A stretch of 64,000 bases of DNA, taken from Anastrepha obliqua (lineage: Eukaryota > Arthropoda > Insecta > Diptera > Tephritidae). The notes below the pieces were generated by a model. It was given only the letters and a program-made list of their open reading frames with translations. It had not been told where the DNA came from and searched no databases. The DNA lies in the NCBI RefSeq assembly GCF_027943255.1, contig NC_072894.1, forward strand, positions 77,477,601-77,541,600, read 5' to 3'. Position numbers and translations under genes: made by a program. Below, in pieces: positions 51,501 to 62,148 of the stretch. The number at the start of each line of letters is the position of its first letter. The stretch's first letter is position 1.

Positions 51501-54500
51501 ACTTCCAAAAATACGTAGAATTAGACAATATCTGGATGATGAGTCATGCTCTTGAATTACCTGATATACCTATGTGGGTTGGCTTCAATAGTCGGATTGA
51601 TAATGGTGATAGTTCGCAGCAAGTTATTTCTTATTTGACTCCAATAAATGCGTCACCAACCAGTACATCTATAGTTTTGGAAACGATGGTTCAAAGCCAA
51701 AGTTGCTCTTCAATTACAGGCTACGGAGAAACCTTGATTTGATAATTTATTTATCCATTTAGGTCCGTTCCACATTATGATGGCTTACTTCAAGGCTGTT
51801 GGAAAAATCATTTGTGACTGTGGATTAAGCAATGTTATGGTTGAGAGCAATTTATTGGCAAGTGGTTCAGTGAATGGATTTCTAGATGGAAAACATTTTA
51901 ACCGCTGCAAACGGTTGCACCCTATGGTTTCACTAGGGATAGAAATTCTCCATTTCAAATCGTTCCTAGAAAATGATAAAATTACTTTAACAGATGATAT
52001 GATTGACGAAATAAAACGACTACAATCCTGTAAAATATCATCTTTTATCATTGAAAATGAGGACGTAAAAGAGCTGATGAATAACTATATAATCTACAAA
52101 CAACAAAGCTTGAATGGGGAACATGGAAAAACGGTACAGTTTTATCTAATATACATAAATCTTATACATCATTATTTAAATTTATCTCGAAGCATTCGTA
52201 CTGGAGATTTCGATCTTTTTAAATCTGTATTGCCGAAAATAACAAACTTGTTTTTCATCTGCAACCAACAAAACTATGCGCGATGGACTGTAAAATACAA
52301 CGACACTTTATTAGCAGTATCTGAAACACATCCACATTTATATGAAGGATTTCAACAAGGTTTCTTCGGTATTAAAAGATTAAATATTTTTTTTGATTTA
52401 ATAATAATGTTTGACACATTATATTTTTACTTTGTATTGTAATGGCTATAATTATAAATATAATTGAAATCTTTTTCGATTGGTTCAATTACGATCTAAA
52501 TTATTCTCTCTCCTTACAGTAAAACTAACATGCATACAAATTTATCTTCTTAACTTTAAACTTCTAGAATTTTACCATCAGCTGTCGATTTTTCGTATTT
52601 TTTTCTGCACAATACTAGAAAAAATTTTCGATTGATATTTACAACTTTCGTAGATCTCCACTTGACTCAATAAAAATCGCATTATTGTATTGTTGATTTA
52701 ATAATTTGTTAATATGAAAATTTTTCTGCGTTCTCCTTTAAAAATTTACTTTTTTTATCTGTTATAAATGTATATAATGAATTTTCTTGATAAATTTAGA
52801 GAACAGATCGCACTATTTCACTCGCGCCAACGTACATATATATTCATCGCGCTCACGCCTGGAGTGGACTTCATTATGTCTGGGAAGATAGGGGAACCAT
52901 CGAAACTGTCTGGGGATTGTGAAAACATTATTTTTATAGATCTCTGAATAACATATATAAAAATTAGATTTTATACTATGACGAAAGTAGATTTATAAAT
53001 AATTAGAATGTTAGGGTGTCTGGGGAGGGGTTGTTACCGCCCTAAGTGTCCGCCAATGGACGAGGCAGTTTCTGATATGATTGTAAGTTGAAATGTATAA
53101 AAACTAAGCTTTATACTATTACAAATTTGAGACTCAATTTTACTCACCTTTACTACCTGTTACCTGCCAAAGCCACCGCGACCCAGGTTTAATAATCTGG
53201 GTTTGCTTATACCTGTATAGGAGACGTATATAGAAAAATTTCCAACTTTTATAATTTAACGAAAGTCTGGGCGTCGCGGGCTCTCACTCTATAAGCAATA
53301 TTTTTTGTTTTTCTATTTGTTTTTGAGTAAATATAAAATATAAATTGAAAATCAGGAAAAAAGAAGATTGTTTTTAAATTTCAAATCAACGCAAATGAAT
53401 AACTAAGATTCAAAGGCACGGCGGGTCCACGTTTTGGCATATATTTCGAGACCCTAGTCATCAATAGGTATGAAAATTACCCCGCATTAAAGCACTTATC
53501 AACAGCTTTCATTTGATACCCATATTGTACATACACAACCAAAGGTTACCCGGGTCCACGTTTTGGTCTCTATCTCGAGACCCCAGTCACGGAGCGGCAT
53601 GAAAAATACTCTGTACTAAAGCATTCACCAACAGCTTCAATTTGATATCCATATTGTACATACACATCCGAAGGTTACCCGGGTCCACGTTTTGACCTAT
53701 ATCTCGAGCCCTATCCACCAATAGGCATCCAAACTATACGTAAACCATCTTCAATACCTACTTAACAATGTGTGTAAGTTTGGTTTAATTCGGTGCAAAG
53801 ATACGGCCGGTTAGCGAACACACACAAAAAGTTGACTATTTTATATATAAGATATATGTATAAGTTATCTTGCCTTGATATTACAACCGCCTTTCAAGTG
53901 TGAATTAAATCATATTATATTTCCATAATAAGAGAAGAACGTTTGTCAGTGATGGCATATCTTCGAAATCGTTTATTACTACTTTACTTTTCTCAGGTTT
54001 GCATCTTGGGACCTCTATTCTGTATTCTGTTAATTAACGATTTATCTATCTTCGTTGTTTTATTGATAATTTAAAAATGAACTCCAAGAAATGTTACATT
54101 CTTTAAGGGGGAGGTAGGGTTTAGCGCTAAAAAAAAACACTTTTTTTGTGAATTTTTTACAGAAATATGGCTTAAGATACTTTAATAAAATCAGTTACAT
54201 GTTATTGTACATCTTTTCAATAAGTTTTTAAAAAATATTAATAATAAAATATTGACAAATAAGCCCATGAGAGAGTTTTTTTGGAGATATGTTTTTCGAG
54301 AGGTGCTCTGCGGTGCCAATCGGCATTCGTCGTAGAATCATCTGAAACTAAAAAAGTCGAATTTTTCAGTTAAAGTATGACGTAATGCTCCCCCCTACAT
54401 TAATAAAATTTTTTTTTTTTCATTTTTGTAGTTTTGGTGGCAAAAAAACGTAAAACGAGCATTTTTGGCGAAAAATTTCGCCATATTTGTAAGTGAAAAA

Positions 54501-57500
54501 CAACCTTAAAAAACAAAAAATAAAAAAAACAGTGTAGGGCGGAGGTATTTTTGATTTAGAAAACGTGTGCCAAATTTGAAAAGAATCGGTTGAATAGTTT
54601 CGGAGTTGTGATTGGCACCGACTTTTAAGAAGTCGTTTCGGGCAAAACGCGTTTGAAAAAATGACTCTGAGAAATTATCGATGCTCCGCATTCGAGGTAG
54701 AGTGCCTACAAAGGCTATAACTTTGAGAGTTCTGCTCAGATCCACTTAAAATTTTGACACAACATTCTTGAAATGATTTACTATAAGATGAGTGAAGAAA
54801 AAATTTTTTAAATGATTTTAATTATATTCACTATTAATTATATAATAATGAAATCGGTTTCCTCACTTGCATGTGTAAGAAGAAATTCTTCCAATTTCTC
54901 AGGCCCATACACGCTTTTTACGTCGTTTTGGTCCAGAACTGACTGACAGAATTTTTGAGAGGTTGTAGCTCAATATTCCTAGTAGAAGTCGGCTCGACGT
55001 ATTTCGAGTTTGCTTTAACAAAATGACTTATAGTGCTAATGGTCTTGTCAATAAAGCTTTATCGGACTTCAACTTGTCCACAAAATCTTTAGACCTAGAC
55101 ATATTCGAAAAAAAAACAATTAAATTGAAAAAATTCCATGAAAGATATTTTTTTTTTTTAAATACGTAAAAAACTCAATATTTTGTAGTGAAACCGTCAT
55201 TCTGCATAATGGCATTGATGTTATATAATCCTCACAAACACGTCTGCATTCCATGCGTATCTGGTCCGTTTATAGAGTTGGTTGAAATATCGGAATTAAG
55301 GGCTAATCCAAAGCATTTTATTTATTTAAAACATTTTTAATTATTGTAATATACTATTTTTTATTTTAATGCACTACTTCTTTTATATATTTTTCTGAAG
55401 GTATGTGACGGAACAAAAACTATCACACTTAATGCTTTGGACATCAAAATAAATACAGTGGAATTGGATATAAATGATGAGAAAGTGAAACCAACCAATA
55501 TTTCATATTCCACCGATAACGAGACTGCCACGTTAACTTTTGATCAGGAATTTCCGGCAGGAGCCTGTGGTGTGTTAAAAATGTGCTTTGCTGGGGAGCT
55601 TAACGATAAAATGAAAGGTTTTTATCGTAGCAAGTATTTTACACCAGGCGGCGAAGAACGCTATGCTGGTGTAACTCAATTCGAAGCCACGGATGCTAGA
55701 CGTTGTTTTCCATGTTGGGACGAACCAGCCATCAAGGCTACTTTTGACATAGCATTAGTTGTGCCACAAGATCGCGTTGCTCTGTCCAATATGCCTGAAG
55801 TCAAGGAAGAAAATTTAGAGAATAATTTGCGTCGCATACGTTTCGATAGAACACCGATTATGTCAACGTATTTGGTGGCTGTTGTTGTTGGAGAATATGA
55901 TTATGTCGAAGGTAAATCCGAAGATGGCATAATAGTGCGCGTATTTACCCCTGTCGGTAAGAAAGAGCAGGGTCTCTTTGCGCTGGAAGTGGCTACAAAG
56001 GTATTGCCTTATTACAAGAGTTATTTCAATATTGCATATCCCTTGCCAAAGATGGATTTGATAGCGATATCCGATTTCTCGGCTGGTGCGATGGAGAATT
56101 GGGGTCTTGTGACTTATCGTGAGACCTTTGTGTTAGTCGATCCGAAAAATACTTCGCTTATGCGCAAACAATCAATTGCATTAACTGTGGGTCATGAGAT
56201 AGCACATCAATGGTTCGGTAAGTTTATTGTATTTATGTGCCAATTTTGTACACTTCGATCAGGTGGTCACAATAATATCACAGCAAAATTTTGCAAAGTT
56301 TTGTTTGTTTATTTTTTAAATATTTTTGTTATAAAGATATAGGTCATACTACAACGAAAATAACTCAAAGTTATAAACTTTGTACAAAGTTTAAAAAAAT
56401 TCAACAAATATTCATACAAATTTCAAACGTTTTAGTCATAATGTAAAAACGAACGCTCGAATCTTTTTATATGCAAAGAAATTGAAGTAATCAATGCCAC
56501 TTTGAACTTGTACAATATTGTTCCAAAATTTAATGCGCTATTAAATTAAGGAGTTTTCCTGAAAGTTCTAACTAAAAAGTTTAAAATTTTGATGAAATTG
56601 ATTGAAGTTAATTTGCTCACATAACTTCTGGAGTGAGCACATTTCTTTACCCGAAGCCTTTTATCTTAGGCGACCAAGTTATTTCACCTCCTAGCCAGTT
56701 ACCAAATATGTACCTTCTTAAATCTACACGAATTTCTAAATTTTTCTTTTGATATTTTTGGCTATGTAAAAGGGTTTTTGAATCAAAAAGTTTTTGTAGC
56801 TATCAGAAATTTTCGGATTTCGTACATTTTTTGTAAATGGTGATCTGAGAAACGAACTCCTTGTTCATTTGCTTTCATTGTGCGTTCTGCGTAACCGAAT
56901 TTAAACAAGATCACAATTTTTACTGCTACAAGTCTACGTAAAAGGAGAAATGGCTCAACGAAAGCAGAGTAAAACAGATGAAACTAATGCATTTCCGTTC
57001 GCAATCGATGTCCTTAACTGCGGATATTGATTATTTTTAGTGCACCTTAGTGGAACTTTTTTACATGCTATATCATAAATGAGGTTCATTTGTTTTTTTC
57101 CTCCTAAATTTGTCTTCCTAATTTAAAGGAATAAGATTTTAATTGACTTTTGGTGCACATCGACCGCTTTTAGGAAAAACTCTCTATCAGTTGGTCTTTC
57201 ATGCCCAGTATTCAACCGAATAGTAATCTCGCACCAACCCATTTGGCTACGGAGACTGTTGTTGTGTAGAATATCTCCACACATAATTATTATAACGATT
57301 AAGTCCAAGTCTGTATTTCCTTGAAATGAAGTAACCGTCTGATTCTTATTTTAAGTATCCCGTTTGCATTTTCGACTACAATTCCTAAGACTATAATACG
57401 AAGTTTTTTTTTTATCAGAGCTCCTAACACCCATAAAAATTATTCGGATTGTTTCCGTGGGAAATGATCTTGAGATTGAGCTGGATTAGCCAAGGAAACA

Positions 57501-59710
57501 CGCTATACCATATATCCATCTCGAATAGTTTGTTACATACAGCCGTTATGTGAACAAAATTATAATATCTTTTACACAAGTGCTCGGGCATGAAAATAAA
57601 TGAATAGTCGAAATTTTAGAAAATCTCGCTATTATTGTGACCACCTCTGTAAGTATTTCATTGAATGATTTTTAATACCTGCAATTTGTCCGATTTATAC
57701 TAATAGCAATTCTTTGAGCTCTGCCATGTGTTATGTGAGCTGCGCCGGCAAATAGACATTCGACATTGTTTAAAAATAATTTTTTTCAAAATTTTCGTAT
57801 TCATATTCTTTCAGGCAATCTGGTAACCATGGAGTGGTGGACACATTTATGGTTGAATGAAGGATACGCTTCGTTTGTGGAATTCCTATGTGTAAACCAC
57901 CTGTTCCCTGAATATGACATTTGGACTCAATTTGTTACTGATATGTACACACGTGCATTAGAGCTAGATTCATTGAAAAATTCGCATCCCATTGAAGTAC
58001 CTGTCGGTCACCCTTGTGAAATTGATGAGATATTTGATGAAATAAGCTACAACAAAGGCGCTTCTGTTATTCGTATGCTTCACGATTATATTGGCGAGGA
58101 GGACTTCCGTAAGGGCATGAACATCTATCTAACTCGCCATCAGTACAAGAACACATTTACGGAAGATTTGTGGGCTGCTTTGCAGGAGGCGAGCTCGAAG
58201 CCTGTAGCCAAAGTTATGTCCACCTGGATTAAGTTAAAAGGTTTTCCAGTAGTGAGTGTGGAGTCTGTACAAAAAGGTGATAATCAACGGTTGTTGAAGC
58301 TGGTTCAGAACAAATTTACGGCCGATGGTTCAACACCGGATAGTGATTACACCTGGGTGATCCCAGTAACAATTTCAACATCTCGCGATCCTAACAAAAT
58401 TGCCAAGACCTTTCTGTTAGATCAGAAGTCAATGGAAGTGGTGTTGGACGATGTAAGCGCAAATGATTGGGTCAAGATTAATCCGGGTACAGTTGGTTTC
58501 TACCGAACGAGGTATTCCAAAGAAATGCTTGAGAAGTTATTGCCAGCAGTACGTGAAATGGTTTTACCGCCTCTTGATCGCTTAGGATTGATCGATGACA
58601 TGTTTGCTATGGTTCAGGCAGGCCAAGCAAGTACTGCTGAAGTTTTGCAACTTATTGATTCGTATCGTAACGAAACCAATTATACTGTATGGACTGCTAT
58701 CACAAATTCTTTGGCAAACTTGCATATATTAATTTCTCATACCGACTTAATGGAACATTTTAACCGTTATGGAGAAAAGTTGTATCGCCCAGTGGCGGAC
58801 CGCTTGGGCTGGGATGTGCGGGAGAATGAGAATCATTTGGATACTTTATTGCGCAGCTTAGTTTTGTCACGTTTGGTATCATTCCGTTGTAAGGACGTTA
58901 TAGCAGAAGCACAAAAACGGTAGGTAAACAAACAAAATTCAAGGAGAAAAGTTGTTACTGAAACTAAACCAAAAGAACTTGATCTGAAAATCTATATTTC
59001 TTTACACCAGGTTTCACGCGCACGCGAATGGTACTAATCCGATACCAGCTGATTTGCGTTCCACTTGCTACAAAGCGGTGTTGCAAGACGGGGACGAAAC
59101 AATCTTCAACGAAATGTTGCAACTCTACCGTTCCACTGACTTACATGAAGAACAGGACCGCATTTCACGTGGGTTGGGCTGTATTGGCAATGTAGATTTG
59201 TTGCGCAAAGTTATAGATTTTGCTATGTCGGTAAGTGCAAAAATTTGTTTAGTATTTCAATATTATTAATTTTGTCTTGTATGATTATAATTCTTAGGGA
59301 GAAGTACGTGCTCAAGATTCTGTTTTTGTTATTGTGGCCGTAGCAGTTAATCCCAAAGGACGCGATATGGCTTGGCAGTTCTTTAAAGACAATAATCAAA
59401 AATTATTAGAGCAATATCAAGTAAGCTTTTTAAAATGATCTGCTTCTACATATACGTACATATTCTCATTTATTTATTTTTTTATTTTATTGATTTACAG
59501 GGTAGTTTCTTGTTAACCCGCCTTATTAAGTATTTGATTGAAAATTTCGCATCGGAGGAGCGTGCTGTTGAGGTAGAAAATTACTTTAAAAATAATCAGT
59601 TTCCCGGAACAGAACGTACTGTGTCTCAGGCCGTGGAGACCATTCGTCTTAACGCTAATTGGTTAAAACGTGATCTTGATACGTTGACTACTTACTTAAA
59701 AAAACAGTAG
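45546..59710 (+). CDS. Psa: puromycin-sensitive aminopeptidase (M1 family)
   Basis: Cytosolic/nuclear zinc aminopeptidase that trims N-terminal residues from peptides. Exons 45546-45674, 55401-56217, 57815-58919, 59011-59230, 59298-59420 and 59501-59710 join in phase to 867 residues, matching the short Drosophila form (about 866). The start [20 protein letters not shown] is the first in-frame ATG and fits the family. The N-terminal beta domain is followed by the substrate-binding GAMEN motif (56085-56099, [16 protein letters not shown]). The zinc site HEIAHQWFG is split by the 56218-57814 intron, with the third ligand in [11 protein letters not shown] (exon 3). The C-terminal helical domain ends LTTYLKKQ. 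Intron 1 (45675-55400) is 9.7 kb and stuffed with transposons. Intron 2 carries SINE and other repeat fragments. An open frame continues upstream for about 177 codons without ATG, so an alternative N-terminus from an upstream exon is possible. AATAAA is at 60128. Confidence 0.95.
45757..45800 (-). mobile_element. SINE tail fragment (minus)
   Basis: 'agcttcttctccagtttgtg' and 'gtgcgtcttgatgt' match the reverse complement of the SINE 3' region. The copy is heavily truncated. Confidence 0.5.
46343..46480 (-). pseudogene. LINE reverse-transcriptase C-terminal fragment
   Basis: Minus-strand frame [20 protein letters not shown], then DEASLTV, resembles the 'LY..L..PV..YG.E.W' block downstream of reverse transcriptase in RTE/I-like LINEs. 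It is short and isolated. Confidence 0.5.
46757..46991. mobile_element. short inverted-repeat element (TTAGAGGT ends)
   Basis: Left TTAGAGGTGACATACC and right GGTACCTCTAA are approximate inverses. The flanking 'cataaccgtaaccgta' and 'tacggttaaggttatg' blocks also pair. About 235 bp, non-coding, and the same family as 1151-1687. Confidence 0.6.
47592..47874 (+). mobile_element. tRNA-derived SINE, full-length copy
   Basis: The head reads CGCCATAGCCGAATGGGTTG (A-box-like) and CAGGTTCGAATCTCC (B box), like an RNA polymerase III tRNA promoter. The body includes 'ccatgaaaagctcctcggct' and 'aactgtaggtccctccattt'. It ends 'gcgccaattatata'. The pogo-like element begins immediately at its end. Confidence 0.8.
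47875..49197 (-). mobile_element. pogo-like DNA transposon, non-autonomous or decayed
   Basis: The terminal inverted repeats are 24 bp. The left one starts GGGGAGATCGGGGGG and runs to GAGAC at 47898. The right one at 49174-49197 ends CCCCCCGATCTCCCC. There is one Y/R mismatch. TA flanks both ends. The core motif GTCTCAYGACCCCCCG recurs six times: at both termini and at about 48071, 48790, 48815 and 49157. A minus-strand frame (48389-48652) encodes a helix-turn-helix domain. No DDE catalytic domain remains. Confidence 0.75.
48389..48652 (-). CDS. helix-turn-helix (psq/pogo-type) protein fragment of the element
   Basis: 87 residues: [20 protein letters not shown], then [20 protein letters not shown] and [13 protein letters not shown]. 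The order (basic start, 'A...V....S.R..A..Y.I.K..L.RY') fits the N-terminal pipsqueak-type HTH of pogo/Tigger transposases. It stops at KKVYI without a catalytic domain, so it may be a spliced first exon or a DNA-binding-only relic. It lies centrally in the element at 47875-49197. It was probably captured with the element and is not a host gene. Confidence 0.55.
   Translation of the reverse strand: MVRHKYSQTVKPAIDANVFVAAIKEVTIAKKSLRSVGSAYKIDKSKLARYISSLMEANIDPTTTSNEKLVDFVSNLLKRTGGKKVYI
49334..49815 (+). repeat. left long terminal inverted repeat
   Basis: Landmarks in order: 'aaacccagattattaaacct', 'ggtaacaggtagtaaaggtg', 'gtaacaacccctccccagac', 'gtccactccaggcgtgagcg' and 'gttggtgcgagtgaaatag'. 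Each is found inverted, in mirror order, in the right arm. Confidence 0.9.
49951..50710 (-). mobile_element. Helentron-type fragment, internally deleted
   Basis: The minus-strand frame 50507-50106 (133 residues) opens with a helitron-like start ([18 protein letters not shown]). It jumps directly into the end of an endonuclease/exonuclease/phosphatase domain: [27 protein letters not shown]. Replication-initiator and helicase regions are missing. Its 3' terminus has the palindrome GTCTAACGGTTAGAC (49961-49975). The 50576-50700 side carries inverted and repeated copies of 'ccagcaaaacctgcgtg'. A second copy begins at 63443. Confidence 0.65.
50827..51010 (+). mobile_element. tRNA-derived SINE, 3'-truncated
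   Basis: Head GCCGTAGCCGAATGGGTTGG and 'gtcagttcgaatctcggtg', then 'tttctaatagcgctcacccc' up to 'aaaaagctcctcataa'. The 3' half is absent. Confidence 0.75.
51053..51292. repeat. ~100-bp-arm palindrome with tRNA-like sequence
   Basis: Left arm 51053-51152 and right arm 51193-51292 are near-perfect inverses around a 40-bp centre. On the plus strand the right arm reads GCGGTAGCCGAGCGACTAGC and 'ccttggttcgaatcac', resembling tRNA A and B boxes. The centre ('cgtttatatcaacatataat') recurs directly at 51320-51361. Confidence 0.8.
51446..52442 (+). pseudogene. unrecognised multi-copy arthropod gene family, broken copy
   Basis: Two frames. 51446-51742 starts [20 protein letters not shown], with [10 protein letters not shown] and [19 protein letters not shown]. 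51777-52442 has [40 protein letters not shown] and [20 protein letters not shown] recall this layout from uncharacterised, highly repeated proteins of arthropods and other invertebrates, function unknown. A stop at 51740 and a missing linker separate the halves. The acceptor-like TTATCCATTTAG before the second half has no good donor partner, so I favour an internal deletion. After FFGIKR the frame turns into AT-rich nonsense ([10 protein letters not shown]), so the 3' end is lost too. It lies between the arms of the long-TIR element, on the strand pointing to the right arm. Confidence 0.6.
52808..53283 (-). repeat. right long terminal inverted repeat
   Basis: Mirror of 49334-49815. Differences seen by eye include 'actttcg' against 'accttcg', 'gaagtcc' against 'gaggtcc', 'ttggcgcg' against 'ttggtgcg', and 'tagtgcga' against 'tagcgcga'. 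Confidence 0.9.
53423..53760 (+). repeat. 129-bp tandem repeat, 2.6 units
   Basis: Units start GGGTCCACGTTTTGG at 53423, 53552 and 53681 (the third with TTTTGA). Each carries 'ctcgagacc', 'caacagctt' and 'catattgtacatacac' in order; the third is cut short. Confidence 0.8.
54107..54840. mobile_element. TTAA-type element, one end recognised
   Basis: TTAA (54103-54106) followed by GGGGGAGGTAGGGTTTAG resembles the GGGGGTAGTATGG end at 6697. The internal block 'caaatttgaaaagaatcggt' near 54570 and 'aaaacgcgttt' near 54645 match 7147-7230. I could not find the right end, so the end coordinate is a guess. Confidence 0.45.
57158..57258 (-). mobile_element. SINE head fragment (minus)
   Basis: 'aatctcgcaccaacccattt' and 'ggctacgg' on the plus strand are the inverse of the SINE A-box region. 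'gaccgcttttaggaaaaact' matches the next block. It lies in Psa intron 2. Confidence 0.6.
57263..57365 (+). repeat. dispersed repeat shared with 63074-63190
   Basis: 'gtagaatatctccacacata' and 'attattataacgat', then 'agtaaccgtctgattct', are matched in order at 63074-63190 with small changes. Class unknown. Confidence 0.55.
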
Positions 59711-60763
59711 AAATTTAACGAAAAACTATCAGTTTATATACCTATTTAGCCCACACAAAATATATACAAAACAGTATGAAGAAAGCTGTAGTTGCAGCAC
59801 CACAAGCCAAAGCTCATCACAATACTACATACAATGCAGGAAAGCAATTAATCGATCTACACTTCGATTTGCTAAGCTGTTTACCATCGATAATTTAGTA
59901 GTATGTAATTTATGTAAACAATGTAAAATGTATCCAGAGTGTTGGAAGAGGGTATGCAAAAATAGTTTTAGAAATGTGAAGATTTTAATATGTTACACGC
60001 AAGAAATCAAAAAATGTAAACTAATATTTCATATTTAATTACTTCTGCTCCTAATTTTCTGCTACGTTTCCAGTAACTTAACTTTCTAAATCTAGTCAGA
60101 GTTTCTACAGACGACTTTGTGAATTAGAATAAAAATATAAAAATACTACCTTCAGTCGAAATTTCTGCTAAAGCTTTCAAAAAGAAAATACCTCCCTCAC
60201 ACTCTGTATATGTACCTATATATCTTTTACTTTTGGCTTGATATCCTTAATTATATTAGTTTACTATTGAATACAGCGCTTATAATTTGTTTTGACTTTG
60301 TTATCCAGTGCACGATTAGATTAGATTAGATGAACATGTTCAGATACTGTGCTCACAATTGAAGCCATTAACACAGTAATTCAATTGCATTCATAGGATC
60401 TATTGTAATGCCGTAAATGAATTCGCATTTTTTAGGTATAAAATTTGTAATATGGAAATCGGTATTTATAAATCACACAAAATAAATACGAAAAATTCTT
60501 AAAACCAATTTATAAAACTGAGCTTGCTTCATTTGTTATTAGGAAATTGTGATACACGACCTAGAAGTTAATATTGAATCTACGACCTTCGGATTAATGT
60601 CTGATAAATCAAGCCTAGATGCACTGGACTATTTAAGTGAAATCAAGGTCTGCAAATATGAAATGGCGAATCAATTACACAGCCCAATAATTTAAGGAAA
60701 ATGTTACTCTACACGAACACATGCTATAGTAATTATGAATTTGGATGTTTCCCGAACCAAATT

Positions 60764-61090
60764 GGGGCGTTTTCCAAAACGTCTGTGCTTTGTGTTCGAA
60801 CAAAGTAACATGTTCCCAAACGCAAACCTGAAACCCTTGACAATGTGTCGTGTATCGTTGATGCTCTCGCTGCGCAACAAAAATCATTACAAAAAAGCTA
60901 ATGTAATATGTGTACATAAAATGGGGGGAACGAAGAAAAGTAAGTTTTAATGAAATTGTTTTTATCGTTATAAAATATTTGCATTTGATTTTTAAATAAA
61001 ATGTTCCAGCAATGTACCATATACATACGGTATTCATAAAGTATTAATGCGTTACTGTTACATTGTATACATATGTTTTGGGAAACGCCC
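60764..61090. mobile_element. possible short inverted-repeat element
   Basis: GGGGCGTTTTCCAAAAC at 60764 and GTTTTGGGAAACGCCC ending at 61090 are near inverses. About 330 bp, and the interior frames look accidental. Confidence 0.4.
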
Positions 61091-61627
61091 ATATCATGTA
61101 CAAAACAACTTCAAATAAAATGCTTGTCCTCAGACATCTAAAGTAAAATTTAGCAAAATTTTCGTTTTATTCTAATCTAACTAAATCCCCTTTCTCAAAA
61201 CAGCTATAATGAATGGTCGTTAAAAAGTAAATTAGAGGGTTAAAATAATCCATGATAATTTAAAACAGAATTTTACGGTAATTCGGAGTTGAGAATCTCT
61301 TACGGGTTAAGATTAGTGTGTGAGAAAGCTTTGTTGAAGCATTAAGTCTTCATTCTTGTGAAGTATGCTAATAGTTATGTTCAGTGATTGAAATTGCTGT
61401 GATATTTCATAGTTTTCACTTTTGTGAACTGAACTTGAACAGGTAGCGCAATACGCGATATCAACTGCTTTGCTCCGCTCCTATCCGCCTTTCGCTGCTG
61501 CTTGTACTTTGAAGTAGTAGTAAAAACATTGTAAGTACTATCTGTAGTTCGAGTAGTATTAAAAAACCTGTAGTCGGTTGGAGCACAGAGATTATCCCCG
61601 TGTGCTCCATTACCACTACTGCTGTCG

Positions 61628-61738
61628 CTGTTGTTGTTGTAGCAGCATAAACGTTCCCCATATTTACATACGGGGATTGTTGCTGGATTGACAGCCCTTG
61701 GCCGGATATAAATCCGGGTCGTTTCGGTAACACTGCTC
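61628..61738 (+). repeat. hairpin dispersed repeat, copy
   Basis: 'gttgttgttgtagcagcataa', then GTTCCCCATATTTACATACG and GGGATTGTTGCTGGATTGAC, and an intact CCGGATATAAATCCGGGTCG tail. Confidence 0.75.
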
Positions 61739-61889
61739 CTTTTGATCTGTTATTACTCCTATAACAGCTCCTTGGACACCGTTTGTTTTTGTTCTATTAG
61801 ATTCGTTTTTGCTTTGCTACATTGAAAATATAACCGTTTGTGTGGGTATTATTGAATACAATTTAAAATCGGGTTTTTATAGATAATTT

Positions 61890-62148
61890 ATGAATGAAAC
61901 CGCTGCATTATCAAATGGATTGGTGCGTGACTACCATTCGGAAGTGCGTAGATTCGAATCTTCATGCAAGAAGCACCAAAATGTAAAAAAGTTTTTGCTA
62001 ACAGCTGTCGCCCCTCGTCGGACAATGGCAAACCTGTGAGTGTATTTTTGCCATGAAAAAGCTCCTCATAAAAAATTTCTGCCAATCGGAGTCGGCTTAC
62101 AAATGTAGGCCCCTCCATTTGTTTAACAACATCAAGACGCCAAATTAT
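61890..62148 (+). mobile_element. tRNA-derived SINE, near full length
   Basis: Diverged head ('tcaaatggattggtgcgtga', 'agattcgaatcttca'), body 'ccatgaaaaagctcctcata' and 'ggcccctccatttgtttaac', and end 'gacgccaaattatat'. Confidence 0.75.

Larger units (their letters stand above)
49334..53283. mobile_element. ~3.95-kb element with ~480-bp terminal inverted repeats
   Basis: Left arm 49334-49815 starts GAGCCCGCGACGCCCAGAC. Right arm 52808-53283 ends with its inverse. By eye the arms differ at only about five positions. A looser match (ATAGACTAA against ATAGAGTGA) extends a further 15-20 bp outward. No clear target duplication was found. Inside are a Helentron fragment, a truncated SINE, a tRNA-like palindrome and two reading frames of an unrecognised family (51446-52442). 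Confidence 0.85.
49200..53870 (+). mobile_element. older dispersed element, split by the long-TIR element
   Basis: The left part (49203-49320) starts ACTAGCAAACCCGGCCCGCT and continues 'tcgctgggcacac'. The right part (about 53290-53870) contains three 129-bp units and ends 'ttgactattttatatataag'. I read these as the two ends of one short repeat interrupted by 49334-53283. Class not recognised. Confidence 0.4.

Noticed and set aside
54930..55150. Possible LINE C-terminal remnant ([20 protein letters not shown])
   Set aside because: The length and order recall Jockey-type tails, but there is no Cys/His motif or A-tail to support it.
60675..61037. 120-codon minus-strand and 71-codon plus-strand frames
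   Set aside because: They overlap each other inside a possible short inverted-repeat element and resemble no family.
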